NCBI RefSeq assembly: GCF_023856365.1
Contig: NC_064541.1
Location: 19,592,214 to 19,656,213 of the forward strand
Direction: 5' to 3'
Source of the DNA: Brienomyrus brachyistius
Lineage: Eukaryota; Chordata; Actinopteri; Osteoglossiformes; Mormyridae
Length of the DNA stretch: 64,000 nucleotides
This document shows positions 1 to 12,842 of this stretch, piece by piece (the stretch's first letter is position 1; each line of letters opens with the position of its first letter). The notes below the pieces were generated by a model. That model worked only from the letters and a program-made list of their open reading frames with translations, had not been told where the DNA came from and ran no database searches. The position numbers were made by a program, and so were the translations under genes.

Positions 1-2603
1 ATAAAGAGGTTCATGAATGTGTATTTTTAACTATGTGCTAAATGTTAAAATATTCAGTTACCAAAAGAAATACGTACAGTTTTTTCAACTGTTTGTGAAA
101 TCTAAAATTGCGAAATTTTAAAAGGTTTTCTGTTGTGGCTTTCTAACTGTGCCATTTGGCAGATGAAAAAGGTTTCAGTCCAACCAGCATTGTAAATAAT
201 AATAGCACAGTCTTTGCTAATCTACCATTGAATAAACTGAAAAGTTCAATAAGCATGTTGTCTTTCACAGTTTTTCACCGCTCAAACAAGTTTGCTGAAT
301 GTGCTTCTCCCAAATCATCTCATCACACGCAACCTAAAATTTTCAAATGAAATGTAAGTTAAAATAAACTCATGTAACAAAGTATATAACAAAATAGTCT
401 TTGCAACCAGGTATACGAAAAACGGGATTGAGGCTGGAGTGAATTCCAATTCCTAGTGTCGATGATGTCATGTCAGGTGATGTCAGGTCCTCAAGCCCCA
501 AGTGAGGTCTTGTACCAAAATTGTTTTTATATACAAGCTCCCATCCATAGTCCTTAAGCCTTCTGTTTCCATGCAGCAGTGAAACTACTGATACCGAGCA
601 AAACAAACGCCCAGGACAACCAACATTCATTGCACACGTAGCATCTGAAGGCTTTGAGGAGACAAGAACGTGCAGTAAAATAAGGGAAGATCTATAACAA
701 CGGTGAACGATTGTTCTAGTGAAGAATGCAACCAAGAAAATGACATGAAAACTGTAATAAAGAAATCTGATATACTAAAACACTCTGCAGGAGTATTAAG
801 TGCTCTCTCTCTGTCTATACACTCCTTATGAATTCAGGTTCACTGTTCTGTAAGAAATGCTTGGTGTTTGATTTTAATGAGGGACTGAGGTGAAGCAGCA
901 GCCCGAATCCTTGCACTTGTCTTACATAAAGCCAGCAGCTTGTCTATGGTGAGTGCAGGTCTTTCATCTATAATTCAGGACTAACTGGGCCAGGCGCCCT
1001 TTGGGCTTCCAATTCAGGGAGCGAGTGCAGCCAGAGAGAAGAGAAGGCGGTGGGCTGGAGACCTTGGTGTAGGAGACAGCCCTGCTGTCAATAAGTGCTT
1101 CACTCTTTCATCGTCTCTCGCATTACGGTGGAAGAAACAGCCTTTTTTTTTTTTTTACAACAATGAGATACTGCAAGAAACGATGCCAAACATTTGTAGC
1201 ACAGTTCGTCCCATAACGCATTTGGCCGTCATGTGGAATAATTGCCACGCGTACTCCGTGTTTCATTCCCAGATTACAACTCTGAGAACTGAGTTATAAA
1301 CAACAAACAGAATGCAGCCCAGTGGCATCAGATATGTATAAACATAGTTTCACAAAGTCAGATATGAAGTTTCAAGGGAAATCAAAGAATCTGTTACTTC
1401 TTAGAATATGCAATATTTAAGGATGGCTATTAGTATGGAAATAAGTAACTGCATCCAATTACTTATGTAGGAACTTATTGCATATGAAATCTCATTTGGG
1501 GAAATTAATGTTGTATCCAGGAAGGCAGTGGAAACATGGAATAAGTAGGCTATCAAAATTAATGTATTCACATTCTTGGTCATTATTCAGAACAGAAAAC
1601 ATAAATACCCACTGTCATCTTCCAGATTATTATTTTGTTGTACTAAGTGATGGTTGCATAATGTAGCGTAACGGGCAATGTAATTTCATAATTCATGTGG
1701 TCAATTAGGTTAGATTTATGAAAGTATCCCATACAGGAAAAAAAATGTATTTAATGTGACCAGAATTTAAAGTTTTGGAAGGGAATTTCTTATGGCGCCC
1801 AGTATGAACTCACCAAAGAGAAGTCAGCTATGAAGAGGACGGAGAGCTAAGGATCGCTTACGAAGCCCTTTCAGCCCACCTCCACCTCCACCCATCTCCA
1901 CCTCCATTTCCCAGCTTGGTGTCCTGCTGCAGGCCGGAATGGTCTGCAATGTTTCCGTTCTGCAGGTCAATACTATGGTTTACTTCAGCAGCCCCCTGCT
2001 GCAGAAACCCAAATATTCTCTTCCTGAACTGACAGACACATGTGATTTAGTTGAAAATGTCCATTAAATGGGAAGTAACATAAACAAATACATCCATCTT
2101 CTAACTGCTGATCCAGATCAGGGTCATAAACACGGTTTCCTAGACCAGTCCCAAGGAGAGCGGAATTTATAGATCTTCAGAATCTCAAAATGTCTTTTTC
2201 AGAGCCAGTCATGCTGTCCAGATGTTGCACAGCAAGACATACCAACATGTCATTTCTCACCATAGTAGAACATTATTTTACAAGCTGAGGTGATTCAAAA
2301 GAAAGACCTATGTAATATAAAATTGTTTGACACAATTAGATCGCACACCCAGGAAGGCTCTGCTCCCAGCCCCGGCCTGTGTGCCCTCACGTACCCTGCC
2401 AAAGGAACACGCCAACGAATGAATGAATAAATAAGTAAATAAATAACGGAACCGCTGTCCAGCCATTGTGACATCATCGTCTTCTGTGGCTGCCGGTGAT
2501 ATCACCATGCTGCCCGACAGGTTTTTGATTTCGCTCCTTGTGTCTCCGTTTCCAGATTCCCTGACTCATGTGGCGGGTGTGTTCTCTGGGTCAGGCACTC
2601 CGG
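1..2603. other. Intergenic sequence, no gene recognised
   Basis: I see no coding exon with protein similarity here. Short open frames on both strands look random. A poly-T run lies near 1142-1156. On the minus strand a GTGAGT donor-like site occurs near 1817-1822, but the short frame ending there resembles no protein I know and has no convincing acceptor. Confidence 0.5.
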
Positions 2604-2703
2604 TCTCTCGCTGATAAGTACTCTTTAAACCGAGCCTCTTTCCGCCACGTGTGTCTCTCGCTGATAAGTGCTCTTTAAACCGAGCCTCTTTCCGCCACGT
2701 GTG
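2604..2703. repeat. Tandem duplication of a 50-bp unit
   Basis: Two adjacent 50-bp copies start at 2604 and 2654 with TCTCTCGCTGATAAGT. They differ by about one base (A/G after ATAAGT). A third copy starts at 2704 but is cut after seven bases. The near identity suggests a recent duplication. Confidence 0.85.
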
Positions 2704-2710
2704 TCTCTCG

Positions 2711-5620
2711 CGTTCCAGGGTCTGAGGCTAGGATGGCTGTTCTTCAGAAAGGTGACAGGTTTGGTCAGATAATATTCCGGTAATAAGAACCTCATTGGTC
2801 CTACCCACAGCTTTCAACCTTCCTACCTTTTCTTTGTATTTCTCTTTAATTATTAATACTGCTTGAAAAGAATTTGATAAACTATTTCCATGTCAAATTT
2901 GTGTATAATTCTATTTTTGGAAAGCGATGTACCATTTTACAAAACAAATACTTGGGTTAGCCATTAGAACATCTGAACAAATTTTGCTCTGCATAACGGC
3001 TGATTCAGTCACCATACTCTGCAGCGTCTAGGGTTCTGGTAAATGCTTCCAGTATTTGTGTCCAGTAGCACCCATACCATACCACACTATACCATACCAT
3101 ACTATACCATACCATACTATACTATACCATACTATGCCAACTTTATTTATAAAACACATTAAAACAACCACACAGGACCAAAGTGCTGTACAGAGAATTT
3201 ACAATGAAACAATTAAAATTAGGTAAATAGAAGTTCATAAAATAAGCACATATACAAAATAAGATGACAATTATATCACCCATCCTGAATAAAAGTCAGC
3301 TCAGAATTACACTGTGTCCATTTGCTCTGACTTCATGAAAAAATCAACACGGACAGACAAAAGCACTAAAACTGTGATCTGCTGCAGTACAGAGAAACGC
3401 AGCTAAGAAACTATCCTGAGTTTGACAAAGGCGCTGATGCTGAGCGTCATTCCGGTGTCCCTCTCTACAACCTCTCAGAAATGTTTCTCCCTACAGTGTA
3501 ATACATTGTAGGCATAGGGCTGCCAGTACCTTTCACTACAGTACATAATAAATTAACACTAAATAGCCTCACTTGCTTGCCAGCTAGCACAAATATATGA
3601 GGGAACTGCCCTGCACATTATTACATGTAGTTCATCACTACAGCAAACACACATGCAAAAGATATTAATAAATACATATACTTCAAGTAATAGGCTGGAA
3701 TCGTCTTATGCAAACACCAACATTATGTGCCACAGGCAATCGAGGCAGAGATGGGCTATTTAGCATTCTGTGTGACATGTGATGTAAACAGAAAGTGAAA
3801 GTACAGTAAGCCAGAGGCCGTGACAAGGGGAAGGTGCAGCATGACTGCAGGCTACTCAGGAACTAACACTATGCCTTCTTTCCATTTTGAGACAATATGC
3901 TTTAATAGGTTTCTCTTAAATTGCTCCATTTCTGTAATAGTTTTCTTTCCAAAAAGCCAGTGTAAATTCAACAATAGTAGCAAGTTACATCAGCTTTATT
4001 GAAAGTAAAATGAACCTTACTAATCTGACAAATTAACATTGACATTGTCAGCTCAGAGAAAACAGATTGTCAACTTAAAGGAGAAAGACCTGGATTATCT
4101 GTTTGTAAGCAAAGCGAGGGCACATGTTTCCAGGGAAATACAGACCACAGCAATCAATCATACGGTATATCACAGATGATGTAGTAGTTTTGGATCATGT
4201 TGGCTTTCACAATACTGCTCAAGTCAGGACATCGTTTGCTGTTGGTCTGTGTTTGACCCGGGCATGAATATGAAATACTTGCTGACTAGACTGTACCCAT
4301 GTCATTAATACAGTATGGCAGTTCTTTTGATTTTTATCTGTAAAAGCTGGTCACCTTTACTAATATACAAGGTGAAGGACATGGTGACAGAATGAGTGAA
4401 TCACACAATCTGAGTGGTTTTTGGTGAATCTCAGAAGCTATATAATAATCAAATAAACATCAATGTCCAATACTCTAAGACCTGAAATTAGCAGTTAGCA
4501 TATCCTTTAGGAACAAAATATTACAGGGGCACAATCTACGCAAAATGTGGTACGAACAGCGAAATATGTGATACATGATGCAAGAACGAGAGCTGAATCT
4601 CATTTATTGGCTAAACATTAAATACATTCCGAATTACTCTTACAGCTCGAGCCGAAAGAGAAAATGGGGCTCATTTATTTCCCTGAGTCCTCGAAGCTGC
4701 ATGAATTATTAAATACAGCCACTGGCTTGTTTTGGGATATATAGCACACAGTGGAAGAAAAATGGGAGATTCCAGTCAATAAAAATGCCTCCCTGTATAA
4801 AAGCTTGAATGAAGAAGTTTGTTTGGAGCTTAAATATGTGTATCTAGCTGTATGTATGTTTATATATACATGCGTATCTGGCTGCAAATAAATGAAGCCA
4901 AGAATATATACAGAACCCAGTCAGCACCTTCTTTTTGAAATATTGACGGGTGACTGGAGTTTTTCATGTGAATACGCTCCACCTTGCCCCTTCATCACTA
5001 AAGGTGCAAACCCTTGTCCTGGTTTAGGACCCAGCTACACATGCCTGAGATGAAACCTTATTTCCCTTTTTCACTGAAACCGACACCCCTGTCTCCCAAA
5101 ACCCTGTTACTCTGTGTCACATGGCTCCGCCCACTGACTGTTCCATTTGGGAGGAAAGTGGGGGGAGGAATCTTATTTAAACATCTTTTTGGTAAAACTT
5201 TACAAGTTAGCAAGTGACTTTTAATATTCTAGTAAATTATGATCTAACAAAAGACACTTACACTCATTAATACTGTATAACTGACAGGTTTACACCCCCG
5301 CAGGAGCAGGCCCTGCTCAATACACTCCCCCGTTTAATGAACCATTTTCATACAACCCAGCACTAAATTTTTACATTCCCACAATCAAAAAGTATGCTAA
5401 GCACTTGCAGTTAAGCCTAATAAAATCATTTAACTTCATTAATCAGAATTCTTACAACCAATGAGAAACTGACAAACGCCTTAACACCACAGAATAAGTC
5501 CAATGAATTAATAGCAACTGAATTTCATCTGCAGTACTTTTCTAATTCAACTCAAGTTTCAAATTTAAAACTTATGAACTGAAGAACTGAGCACTGAAAC
5601 TGAATTTTAATTTAATTTAT
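2711..5620. other. Intergenic AT-rich sequence, no gene recognised
   Basis: No exon-like coding segment was recognised. It contains the pentanucleotide microsatellite at 3071-3137. That is followed by ACTTTATTTATAAAACACAT and CAAAGTGCTGTACA motifs, which resemble the end of a dispersed fish retroelement. The rest is low-complexity AT-rich sequence. Confidence 0.45.
3071..3137. repeat. Pentanucleotide microsatellite (ATACC/ATACT)n
   Basis: About thirteen tandem five-base units alternate between ATACC and ATACT. The tract directly abuts a segment at about 3138-3290 that looks like the tail of an old dispersed element. It may therefore be that element's variable 3' tail. Confidence 0.8.
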
Positions 5621-5805
5621 CCATCCATCCATCCATTTTCCAAACCGCTTACCCTACTGGGTCGCGGGGGGTCCGGAGCCTATCCCAGAAGCAATCCTCC
5701 GGGTGCTCCGGTTTCCCCCCACAGTCCAAAAAAAACATGCTGAGGCTAATTAGACTTGCTAAATTGCCCGTAGGTGTGCATGTGCGAGTGAATGGTGTGT
5801 GAGTG
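5621..5805 (-). mobile_element. Dispersed retroposon with (ATGG)n tail, 5' half inverted, 12-bp TSD
   Basis: On the + strand the copy starts with (CCAT)n, continues through a GC-rich segment with GGGTCGCGGGGGGTCCGGAG, and ends in GTGTGTGAGTG. The same family occurs at 46651-47040. Compared with that copy, the half from about 5697 to 5805 is in reverse orientation (its complement reads CACACCTACGGGCAATTTAG). The insertion is flanked by a perfect 12-bp direct repeat, AATTTAATTTAT, at 5609-5620 and 5806-5817. A target-site duplication plus an inverted 5' half is the signature of LINE-type target-primed reverse transcription. The sense strand is then the minus strand, with a (TGGA)n 3' tail. I cannot name the family. 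Confidence 0.75.
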
Positions 5806-5817
5806 AATTTAATTTAT

Positions 5818-8209
5818 GTTTCTCTTAAAGATCTTCAAGCAAGGTGTTTGAAGAGGGGTTTTTTATATTATTTGTCTGTTTACGGTGATTTATTATACAA
5901 AAATGTTTCCCTGAAAGATTAAACTTCAATATTAAACTCAATAGGTAAGAGAACCAGGGCACATGGGTCTTAGCTCCTCTCTGAAGGTTAAATCTGAAAC
6001 CCAGCCCTAGATACACAGTAACTTTGAAGGTTCCTCATTTATCCGCTAAAATATCCAGACACAAGTCATGCTGTGCTTCACTCTGCTAGATGGTGCCAAG
6101 CTGTGCTAATGGACATCAGGGGGCGACAGGAACCGCATCAAGTCACCAGTAACCTGCCACATCCCCTGGAGCTACTCTCCATTGCCTAAGTACAATCCCA
6201 TTACTCAAGACCAGAAGTACAGAGGACTGCACACGCCCTCCGATGTCATTCCTGCCCAGTCCCAAAATATCAAGGATGACCAGGATGATCAGGGAGCACA
6301 TGGCTGTCAAACTAAGATCAGGTGAATCAAACCCAAGACCAAAATCCACTGCAACTGAAGAATTGTTTAACAAAAGGATGGGATGTAAATCTTCCATTTT
6401 AAACTTTGGCTTAAACTTGAAAAATAAATAATAGAAACTGACGGTGTTCATGAAGGAAACTTACAGCATTTTCATTACAGTGAAAAAACACACGACTACA
6501 CATAGTGACTAAATCTGGAGTGATGCCACGCGAGGTGTGTACCACAAGAAAGAACTGTTAGTTCGGTGTCATTTGGTCGTTTTGGAACTAGAAGCAGCAA
6601 TTTAGAGTTTCGTAAAAGTGCAGAGCAGATACTCTATATTCTGCAATCGTATTTTTCAAAACAAAACTGCGATGGTTGTATAGATTTTTTACTCTTTAAA
6701 AGCACAGCCTGTTGGACTAGCAGTAGATGCCGGATGAATGCAGCACATAAACATCCGAGCAGAGTGTCAAGAGGCTGCAGAGTGAGTCTGAGCTAGCGGG
6801 TGAGATATCGAGCCCCGCACAGGGCGGTCAGGACCCCCGCACTGGACCCCCCAGCTATGACCCCAGCCAGCAGTGAGTGTACAGAGACAGAACCTGCAGG
6901 CTACATCTACTTCATGTCCTCCATGAACGACTGGAAACATTCTGTATGCCCCAAAAATAATAACTGAAAAAAATTAAAGAATGTATCCAAAGCTTAAGAT
7001 GCTCATTTGTATGCTTTTTTGAATTGCTATTGGCATATTACGTAATAGTTCACAAAATGCTAATAGTTAGCTAATACGTAGCTCCCAAGAGCCAAAGAAG
7101 AATGTTGGTTAGTAGACACTGAAAATGGCTCATTGTTCATCCAAAATTCCAAAACGTTGCCAAAGTGAACAGAATATTACCTTAAATACTACTGATGGGA
7201 GAAGTAAGGTTTTAATTCACAGAGTAGATGGTTTTGCTGGGCACTCTTCATACCTTCTGGATTTAACCCAATGGGAACCAACAGACCAACCAATGGGAAG
7301 CAGGATTATATTCTAGGTAACTGACAATGCATGTCATACAATACTACGGAATGTTATTCTAATTTCTATAGGAGGATAATTTTATTGTGAAATTCGGAGG
7401 CACTGTGGATGTTAATAGAGCAGGAGAGATATTCAGTGTGTGTGTGACACCCAGACGTTCAGTGTTATACAAATAAAAGCACAGACCTCCACCCTCTGTC
7501 ACCTTGTCATTGACAAAACGCAGAGGATTATCACCAGTAGCCATCAGCTACACCACTACTATCTCCCTGACCTGGCGCATATTCTACTTACAATAAAATA
7601 CTGAACTCTGTGTAATTCAAATATGCTATAATACTGTACTTTCATGTTATTGTTGCTTGTTGTATGGTACCTTTAAGGAGTAACATAAAGAGTAACTTTG
7701 TGTCAATCCGCCTCTCATCATTTTTTTTCGCTGTTGCTCCGATACCTCGGTCTATTCGGCGCCTCAATACAGTACAATATTGTACGTAAAATACAGCTTT
7801 TCGTAGTTTCACAGGTGCAGCTCGGTGGCCTGTGTTTGGTGGTTTACCATAAGTTTCGAGGAGTCTATATTTGTCATTGAGAGAAAATGAATCTTTGTTT
7901 TCCTGTCATGTTTACTTCGCATGCAGCATTAGCTTCAGGTAGCTAGCCAGAAGCAGATGGGTTATCGCATAGTAGGCTTAAAGTAAAGTAAAAAAAAAAG
8001 AATTAGCATAGTTTTAATTTTTTCCATATGTGGTCATGTATAAAAAGACCCAAAATGAACACTGTAAGTGGACTAGTTGATTACTATGAGCAAATTATTT
8101 AAACAGTATTTGTACAGGAATGATTCTATCCCATGTTTTTTGATTCATGTTAGTGGTTGATCACTATAACCATAATACTATAAGCAGGTTCCACTGTATA
8201 CATTTAAGT
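5818..8209. other. Intergenic sequence, no gene recognised
   Basis: Open frames of up to 102 codons (6143-6451 minus) show no recognisable domain and no exon-like boundaries. I see no strong repeat structure. A (CT)/(GT)-rich stretch near 7435-7445 is trivial. Confidence 0.4.
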
Positions 8210-8491
8210 TTTGGAACCGCCATGTCCGCCTGACCCCCCTGTCTCCTCTCTGACGCGGCCCTCATGAGCCTGCTGCTTGTTACCCCTCATTACTCTTTGT
8301 ATTTAAGTACCTGTTTGTCTCGTGTGCCCCGACCCAGTCACTGAAGTCAGTCTGTATACTTCCCGATACTAGTCTTCCCATTTTAACCCCCTGTGCTCCT
8401 GCTGATTTCCCTGTCCCTCTTTCGACCCCATTAAAATCCCCCTTTTTTCGCCAAATGCCTGTCTTGGAGTCCTTCATCCCGCAAGTCATGA
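8210..8491 (+). repeat. Probable dispersed-element fragment (LTR- or LINE-tail-like)
   Basis: The segment is pyrimidine-rich with GTATTTAAGTACCTGTTT, a CCCCATTAAAATCCC stretch and an end in CGCAAGTCATGACA. The organisation (a TATTTAA box-like motif, then an ATTAAA polyadenylation-like motif, then a CA end) would suit a solo LTR. No duplicate flank or second copy is visible in this window, so the class is uncertain. Confidence 0.3.
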
Positions 8492-8785
8492 CAGGCGGTG
8501 TGATTTGTGCAGTATGGCTGCCTAATAAAGTTATCCTGTAGTTCTGTTTCACCCACAACTGAGGAGCAGAACATTGGTGGATTGTCCGTGGGGATGATAT
8601 CCAACCTTCCCCCCCCCCCCCCCAAATTAAGGATTACATTTATAACACGGAGCGTAGAAAGCCAAGGTCTCCGATTACATACTCGTACCTGATTAACAAC
8701 TGCCAAGCAACAGGAAGGAATATATCAGTTACTGGCAGTAATTCAAACTTTCCAAGCGTAATTTTATACTTTCAAAACAAAACAT

Positions 8786-8829
8786 CACAAGGTTCACACC
8801 GTGACCATGTGACCATGTGACCATGTGAC
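8786..8829. repeat. Short decamer-type repeat (GTGACCAT)n
   Basis: TGACCATG is repeated three to four times in tandem, with a degenerate flank. Confidence 0.6.
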
Positions 8830-8916
8830 GGAGACGTGCTGTGGGAAATAGAGAGAATGAATGACAAATAACAACAAACAGATCATCTAGAAGTCTGCAA
8901 AAAATCATGAAACAGA

Positions 8917-9231
8917 GTGCAAACAAATCACCAAATAGCATGCAAACAAATCACCCAACAGTGTGAACAAATCACCAGATTGTGAAAACAAATCACCTAA
9001 CGGTGCGCAAACAAATCATCTAACGGTGCGCAAACAAATCATCTAACGGTGCGCAAACAAATCATCTAACGGTGCACAAACAAATCGTCTAACGGTGCGC
9101 AAACAAATCATCTAACGGTGTGCAAACAAATCACCTAACGGTGTGCAAACAAATCATCTAAAGGTGTGCAAACAAATCATCTAACGGTGTGCAAACAAAT
9201 CGTCTAACGGTGTGCAAACAAATCGTCAAAC
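8917..9231. repeat. 23-bp minisatellite, about 14 copies
   Basis: The unit is approximately GCGCAAACAAATCATCTAAC plus GGT. The leftmost copies are the most diverged (ACCAAATAGCAT, ACCCAACAGTGT). The central copies are almost identical, as expected for an array homogenised from its centre. It contains no long open frame. Confidence 0.9.
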
Positions 9232-9870
9232 AGAAGTGGAAGAATATTTTATACAAAGCCCATTAAGAATAAACTACTCATGATCAATATTTCTGACTTT
9301 TTCTTACTTTCTTTCTTGTTTGGTGTCATTATTCATATGGGAGATTATCTACAAGACCCTTCTCACTATCACCACATATCAGAACACATTAACATGTAAC
9401 TGAAGTGCGGCACCTGGGCTGAAAAACACAAGACCCCCCAGGAACAAAGCTTTGGGCTGTCACAGACACTAAAATAAAGATATTTGTAGGCAGAGAGAGG
9501 CGTGGGATAAGGAGATCACACATCGGAGCGTATCCGCCAGCTCGTTTCCTGGAGTCGGACATCGGCTCTACGATACCACCCACCAGGTGAGGCTTGGGGG
9601 GGGGGGGTTCAATGTCACTAGCAGATTTCCAAGTTCGCCTCTCATTCTTCAGTTACTCAGACCTGCTACCTAATGAACGCCAGGTAAAATAGGAAAATGC
9701 AGTTTCACGTTTGGTGAAGAGCAGATTCTCTCACTCCACCGCGGTCTGCATGGTGTTTATGGTCACACTGTTAACATTTGTGTTGTCTTTGAACTTCACC
9801 TTTAAGTTTGGACATGTTTGTATCTGTACATTTAGGATGTTCCTTTGCTGCTGGGATCAGTAAAATATAT
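9232..9870. other. Spacer without recognised gene
   Basis: The only landmark is a poly-G run near 9597-9607. No exon or mobile-element structure was recognised. Confidence 0.4.
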
Positions 9871-9880
9871 TATGGTCTAT

Positions 9881-10103
9881 CTGTCCTGTCTGTCTGTCTG
9901 TCCGGTCTGTCTGTCTGTCTGTCTGTCTATCTATTCAGTCTGTCTGTCTGTCTATCTATCTGGTCTGTCTGTCTGTCTGTCTGTTTGTCTATCTGTCCAG
10001 TCTGTCTGTCTGTCTGTCTATTCAGTCTGTCTGTCTGTCTATCTATCTGGTCTGTCTGTCTATCTATCCGGTCTGTCTGTCTGTCTGTCTGTCTGTCTAT
10101 GTC
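9881..10103. repeat. Compound (GTCT)n/(CTAT)n microsatellite
   Basis: Over 220 bases are built from TCTG/TCTA tetramers. They are interrupted at fairly regular intervals by CGGTC, CAGTC and TGGTC, so blocks of about 50-60 bases recur. Open frames across it (SVCLSVCLS on +, RQTDRQTDR on -) are repeat artefacts. Confidence 0.95.
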
Positions 10104-12180
10104 ATGTCCATAGAAAAACACATACTCTCTTCCTAGGACTTTTAATTAGGGTGGAACCGGGTGTGATAACAACAAAAATGCAAGGGGGGCATAAAATGAC
10201 ATTTTTTTAATTAGGCACAATCTCATGTACGTTACCTGACCATGACAGAATATAAAAGTCTTGTCTAGTCCATATAACCTCAGAAAAAAAGCCTGACCGT
10301 GTGGGAGCAGCGACTGAGGTAACGTTAGTCTTTGCGTACAAAGTAACTTGTGGACGGGCTGCTCATACCTTCGAAAGGAAAAGAAAGCAGAGAAGAGAGG
10401 AGTCTGATTTCATCTGCTCTTAAGGCGTCGTCCTGCAGAGGAGCCTGGGAAGGAAATCGGCCCGGAGCTGTTAAGGTTTCACCTCGCGCCGGGAATGCGA
10501 GGGGGGGGCTGTGCGCGCCCTTTACATCTGTCAGCACTTCCCCTGAGTTTCCCACAAAGCACACAGAATGGGCCCCCCAGCCATCGGGCATCTGTTCCAG
10601 TGACATGGCCCCCACCCCCCCCTTACCACGACCACATGCCGTGACACCCTGGAGTTATGCTTTGAGACATAAGGTTTCTAACTAAGCTGAACCATATAGG
10701 ATTTTATGACTTTGGAGAACCTCATTCTTCTAAGAAGAACCCCTTAGGGTCAAAAGGAGACCATTCTTAGATATGAATCCATCCATCCATCCATCCATCG
10801 TCCAACAGTTTGCCCAATACAGGATCATGATGAGCCTCAGGTGTATCCAAGAAAACAGAGAACATAAGACAGGGAACCCAGATTATTACCAGTGCAGATT
10901 CAAAGCAAACTTTTACGTGTATTTGTATCATATTATGTATCTGGTTAATAACACTGTACATTCAAACATTTTGTGCCGTGTGAGCGTGGACATTCAGTCT
11001 GCTGGCCTTAAGCTCTTTCTGATAAATTAGCCCTGGCTGCTCTTCGTTAAAGTCAGAATATGACAAAAATGTTTGTTTCTGATGGTAAATTTGAAATGAT
11101 GTTCAACAAGAAACATGCAAATTGGCACATGACTGTCACAGTTAGCTGTCAGTCCTCATGAGGTGTGTTTCACCTCAGTGCAGGTCTATATTTGATAGGC
11201 ACGTGAGTCGAAAGGGCTCTTAACATCCCTAGAGGGCATGGGTCACTAGTGGGCGTGGTTAACAGCCAGAATGGGTGTGGTTACGTGGCATAGTGGGTGT
11301 GGTTAACAGGCTTGGTGGGCTGAGAGGAACTAACCATTCTGCTGGGAGATAAACAATCTGGCTATCAAAGTGCCCAAAACCCACTCACTCACAGCAAGAT
11401 CCCCTCCTACATTGTCAGGAAAAAAGGTACCAATTTGTTACTTGTCAGTTGGCCTGTACCTTCAACGGTCTGCCAATTGTACCCCTAGCTGTTGGTAAGT
11501 ATATCTTTTAGTCTGATTTAAGGTACAGAAATTGACTCTGAGGAACCATTGGTGGTACATTAACGTTGTTTGCACCTTGGAGAGCATAACCGTACCTGGG
11601 CTGTTCCCTTCTTTCAGACAGTATTAGTGCCAAATTGTGTTCACCAGGGTAACCGTGGAGATTGAGGACCTGTTCGAATGACTAATAGAAGCTCCATCAT
11701 CCCCTCAGCTCACAGTAAAACTGACACGTTTGACAGCACAGGTACAACATTGAAAACATTGGGTAGATTGGGTAGAACACATGGCACATTCTTCTGGAAA
11801 TTGCTGCCCCGTTCCAGGAATTCCTTCAGATTTCCAATGTCCTCTGTGGAGCTGCACTTCAGAGCAAGGATTCATGTCAAGTCTGAGTCTTGGAAAGTGC
11901 CCTGATGTCTTCTTCTGAACCTCATACTTGTGCCTGTTCTACACGGTCTTAGGTATGCGCCCCCACCCCCCATCTAAAAAAGGCCCCAGTTAACAAGTGT
12001 CTGTATCATGGCCTCCAAGAGAAGACCAATCAATCATCAGATCAAAGCAGTGTAAGAGAACGGGCTAAAAAAAGGTCGGAACACTTCTCCTTACGGGGAG
12101 GAGAGAAAAATCCGGGGGAAAAGTTCAAAGACGAGTTTCCTTGGATGACTTTTCTTAACACCGCTGTGTCTCGCTCATAG
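10104..12180. other. Intergenic sequence; no gene recognised
   Basis: A (ATCC)n-headed copy of the dispersed family seen at 5621 and 46651 starts at 10777 and can be followed to about 10880 (CAATACAGGATCATGATGAG, GAGAACATAAGACAGGGAAC). A CpG-rich patch lies at 10330-10640 with overlapping frames on both strands but no recognisable protein. Three GTGGGTGTGGTTA-like motifs recur at about 11250-11310. Confidence 0.4.
10773..10885 (-). mobile_element. Old copy of the (ATCC)n-headed dispersed retroposon
   Basis: ATCC repeats are followed by a segment that parallels the copy at 46651 (CAGTTTGCCCAATACAGGAT, then ACATAAGACAGGGAACCCAG). It is strongly diverged and the far end is not recognisable. Confidence 0.5.
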
Positions 12181-12542
12181 GTCAGGGTGACCGCATGCAG
12201 CCGCACAGTGCCGTCAGGGTGACCGCGTGCGGCCGCACAGTGCCGTCAGGGTGACCGCATACAGCTGCACAGTGACTGCATGCAGCTGCACAGTGCCATC
12301 AGCGTGACTGCATGCAGCCGCACAGTGCCGTCAGGGTGACCGCATACAGCTGCACAGTGCCGTCAGGGTGACCGCGTGTGGCTGCACAGTGCCATCAGGG
12401 TGACCGCATACAGCTGCACAGTGACTGCATGCAGCTGCACAGTGCCGTCAGGGTGACTGCATGCAGCTGCACAGTGCCGTCAAGGTGACTGCATGCAGCT
12501 GCACAGTGCCGTCAGGGTGACTGCATGCAGCTGCACAGTGCC
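12181..12542. repeat. 32-bp GC-rich minisatellite with truncated units
   Basis: The full unit is GTCAGGGTGACCGCATGCAG followed by CCGCACAGTGCC. Some copies lack the GTCAGGGTGA part, giving GACTGCATGCAGCTGCACAGT subunits. About twelve units are present. CG/TG variation (GCCGC to GCTGC, ACCGC to ACTGC) suggests methylation-driven decay of CpGs within the array. Confidence 0.9.
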
Positions 12543-12842
12543 CGTGCTGAACCACAGAAAAAGCTACTCAGCCTGGCAACAGCCATAAGAAAACAATCAA
12601 CTGCAATGTCAGGAACAGCCGGACATTAAATGCCCCACAGCCGCCTTCCATCTCTTCCTGGCAGTTAAATCAATGCCACGCCAGGATCTAGCAAATGGCA
12701 GTAATTAGTTAGATCCATTACTGAGATCCATTCATTCAACGTCCAGCTATGATGTAATGCTTGTGACCCTAAGAGCATGAAAATATAAGCAATTATAAAG
12801 ACAGAGCCACTCTTGCCTATATGGAGTGATTTCGGAATTTAA

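Noticed and set aside
1817..1870. Possible minus-strand exon ending at a GTGAGT donor
   Set aside because: The open part is about 15 codons, with stops immediately upstream and no protein similarity.
9808..10210. Open frames with SVCLSVCLS or RQTDRQTD repeats
   Set aside because: Translation of the (GTCT)n microsatellite.
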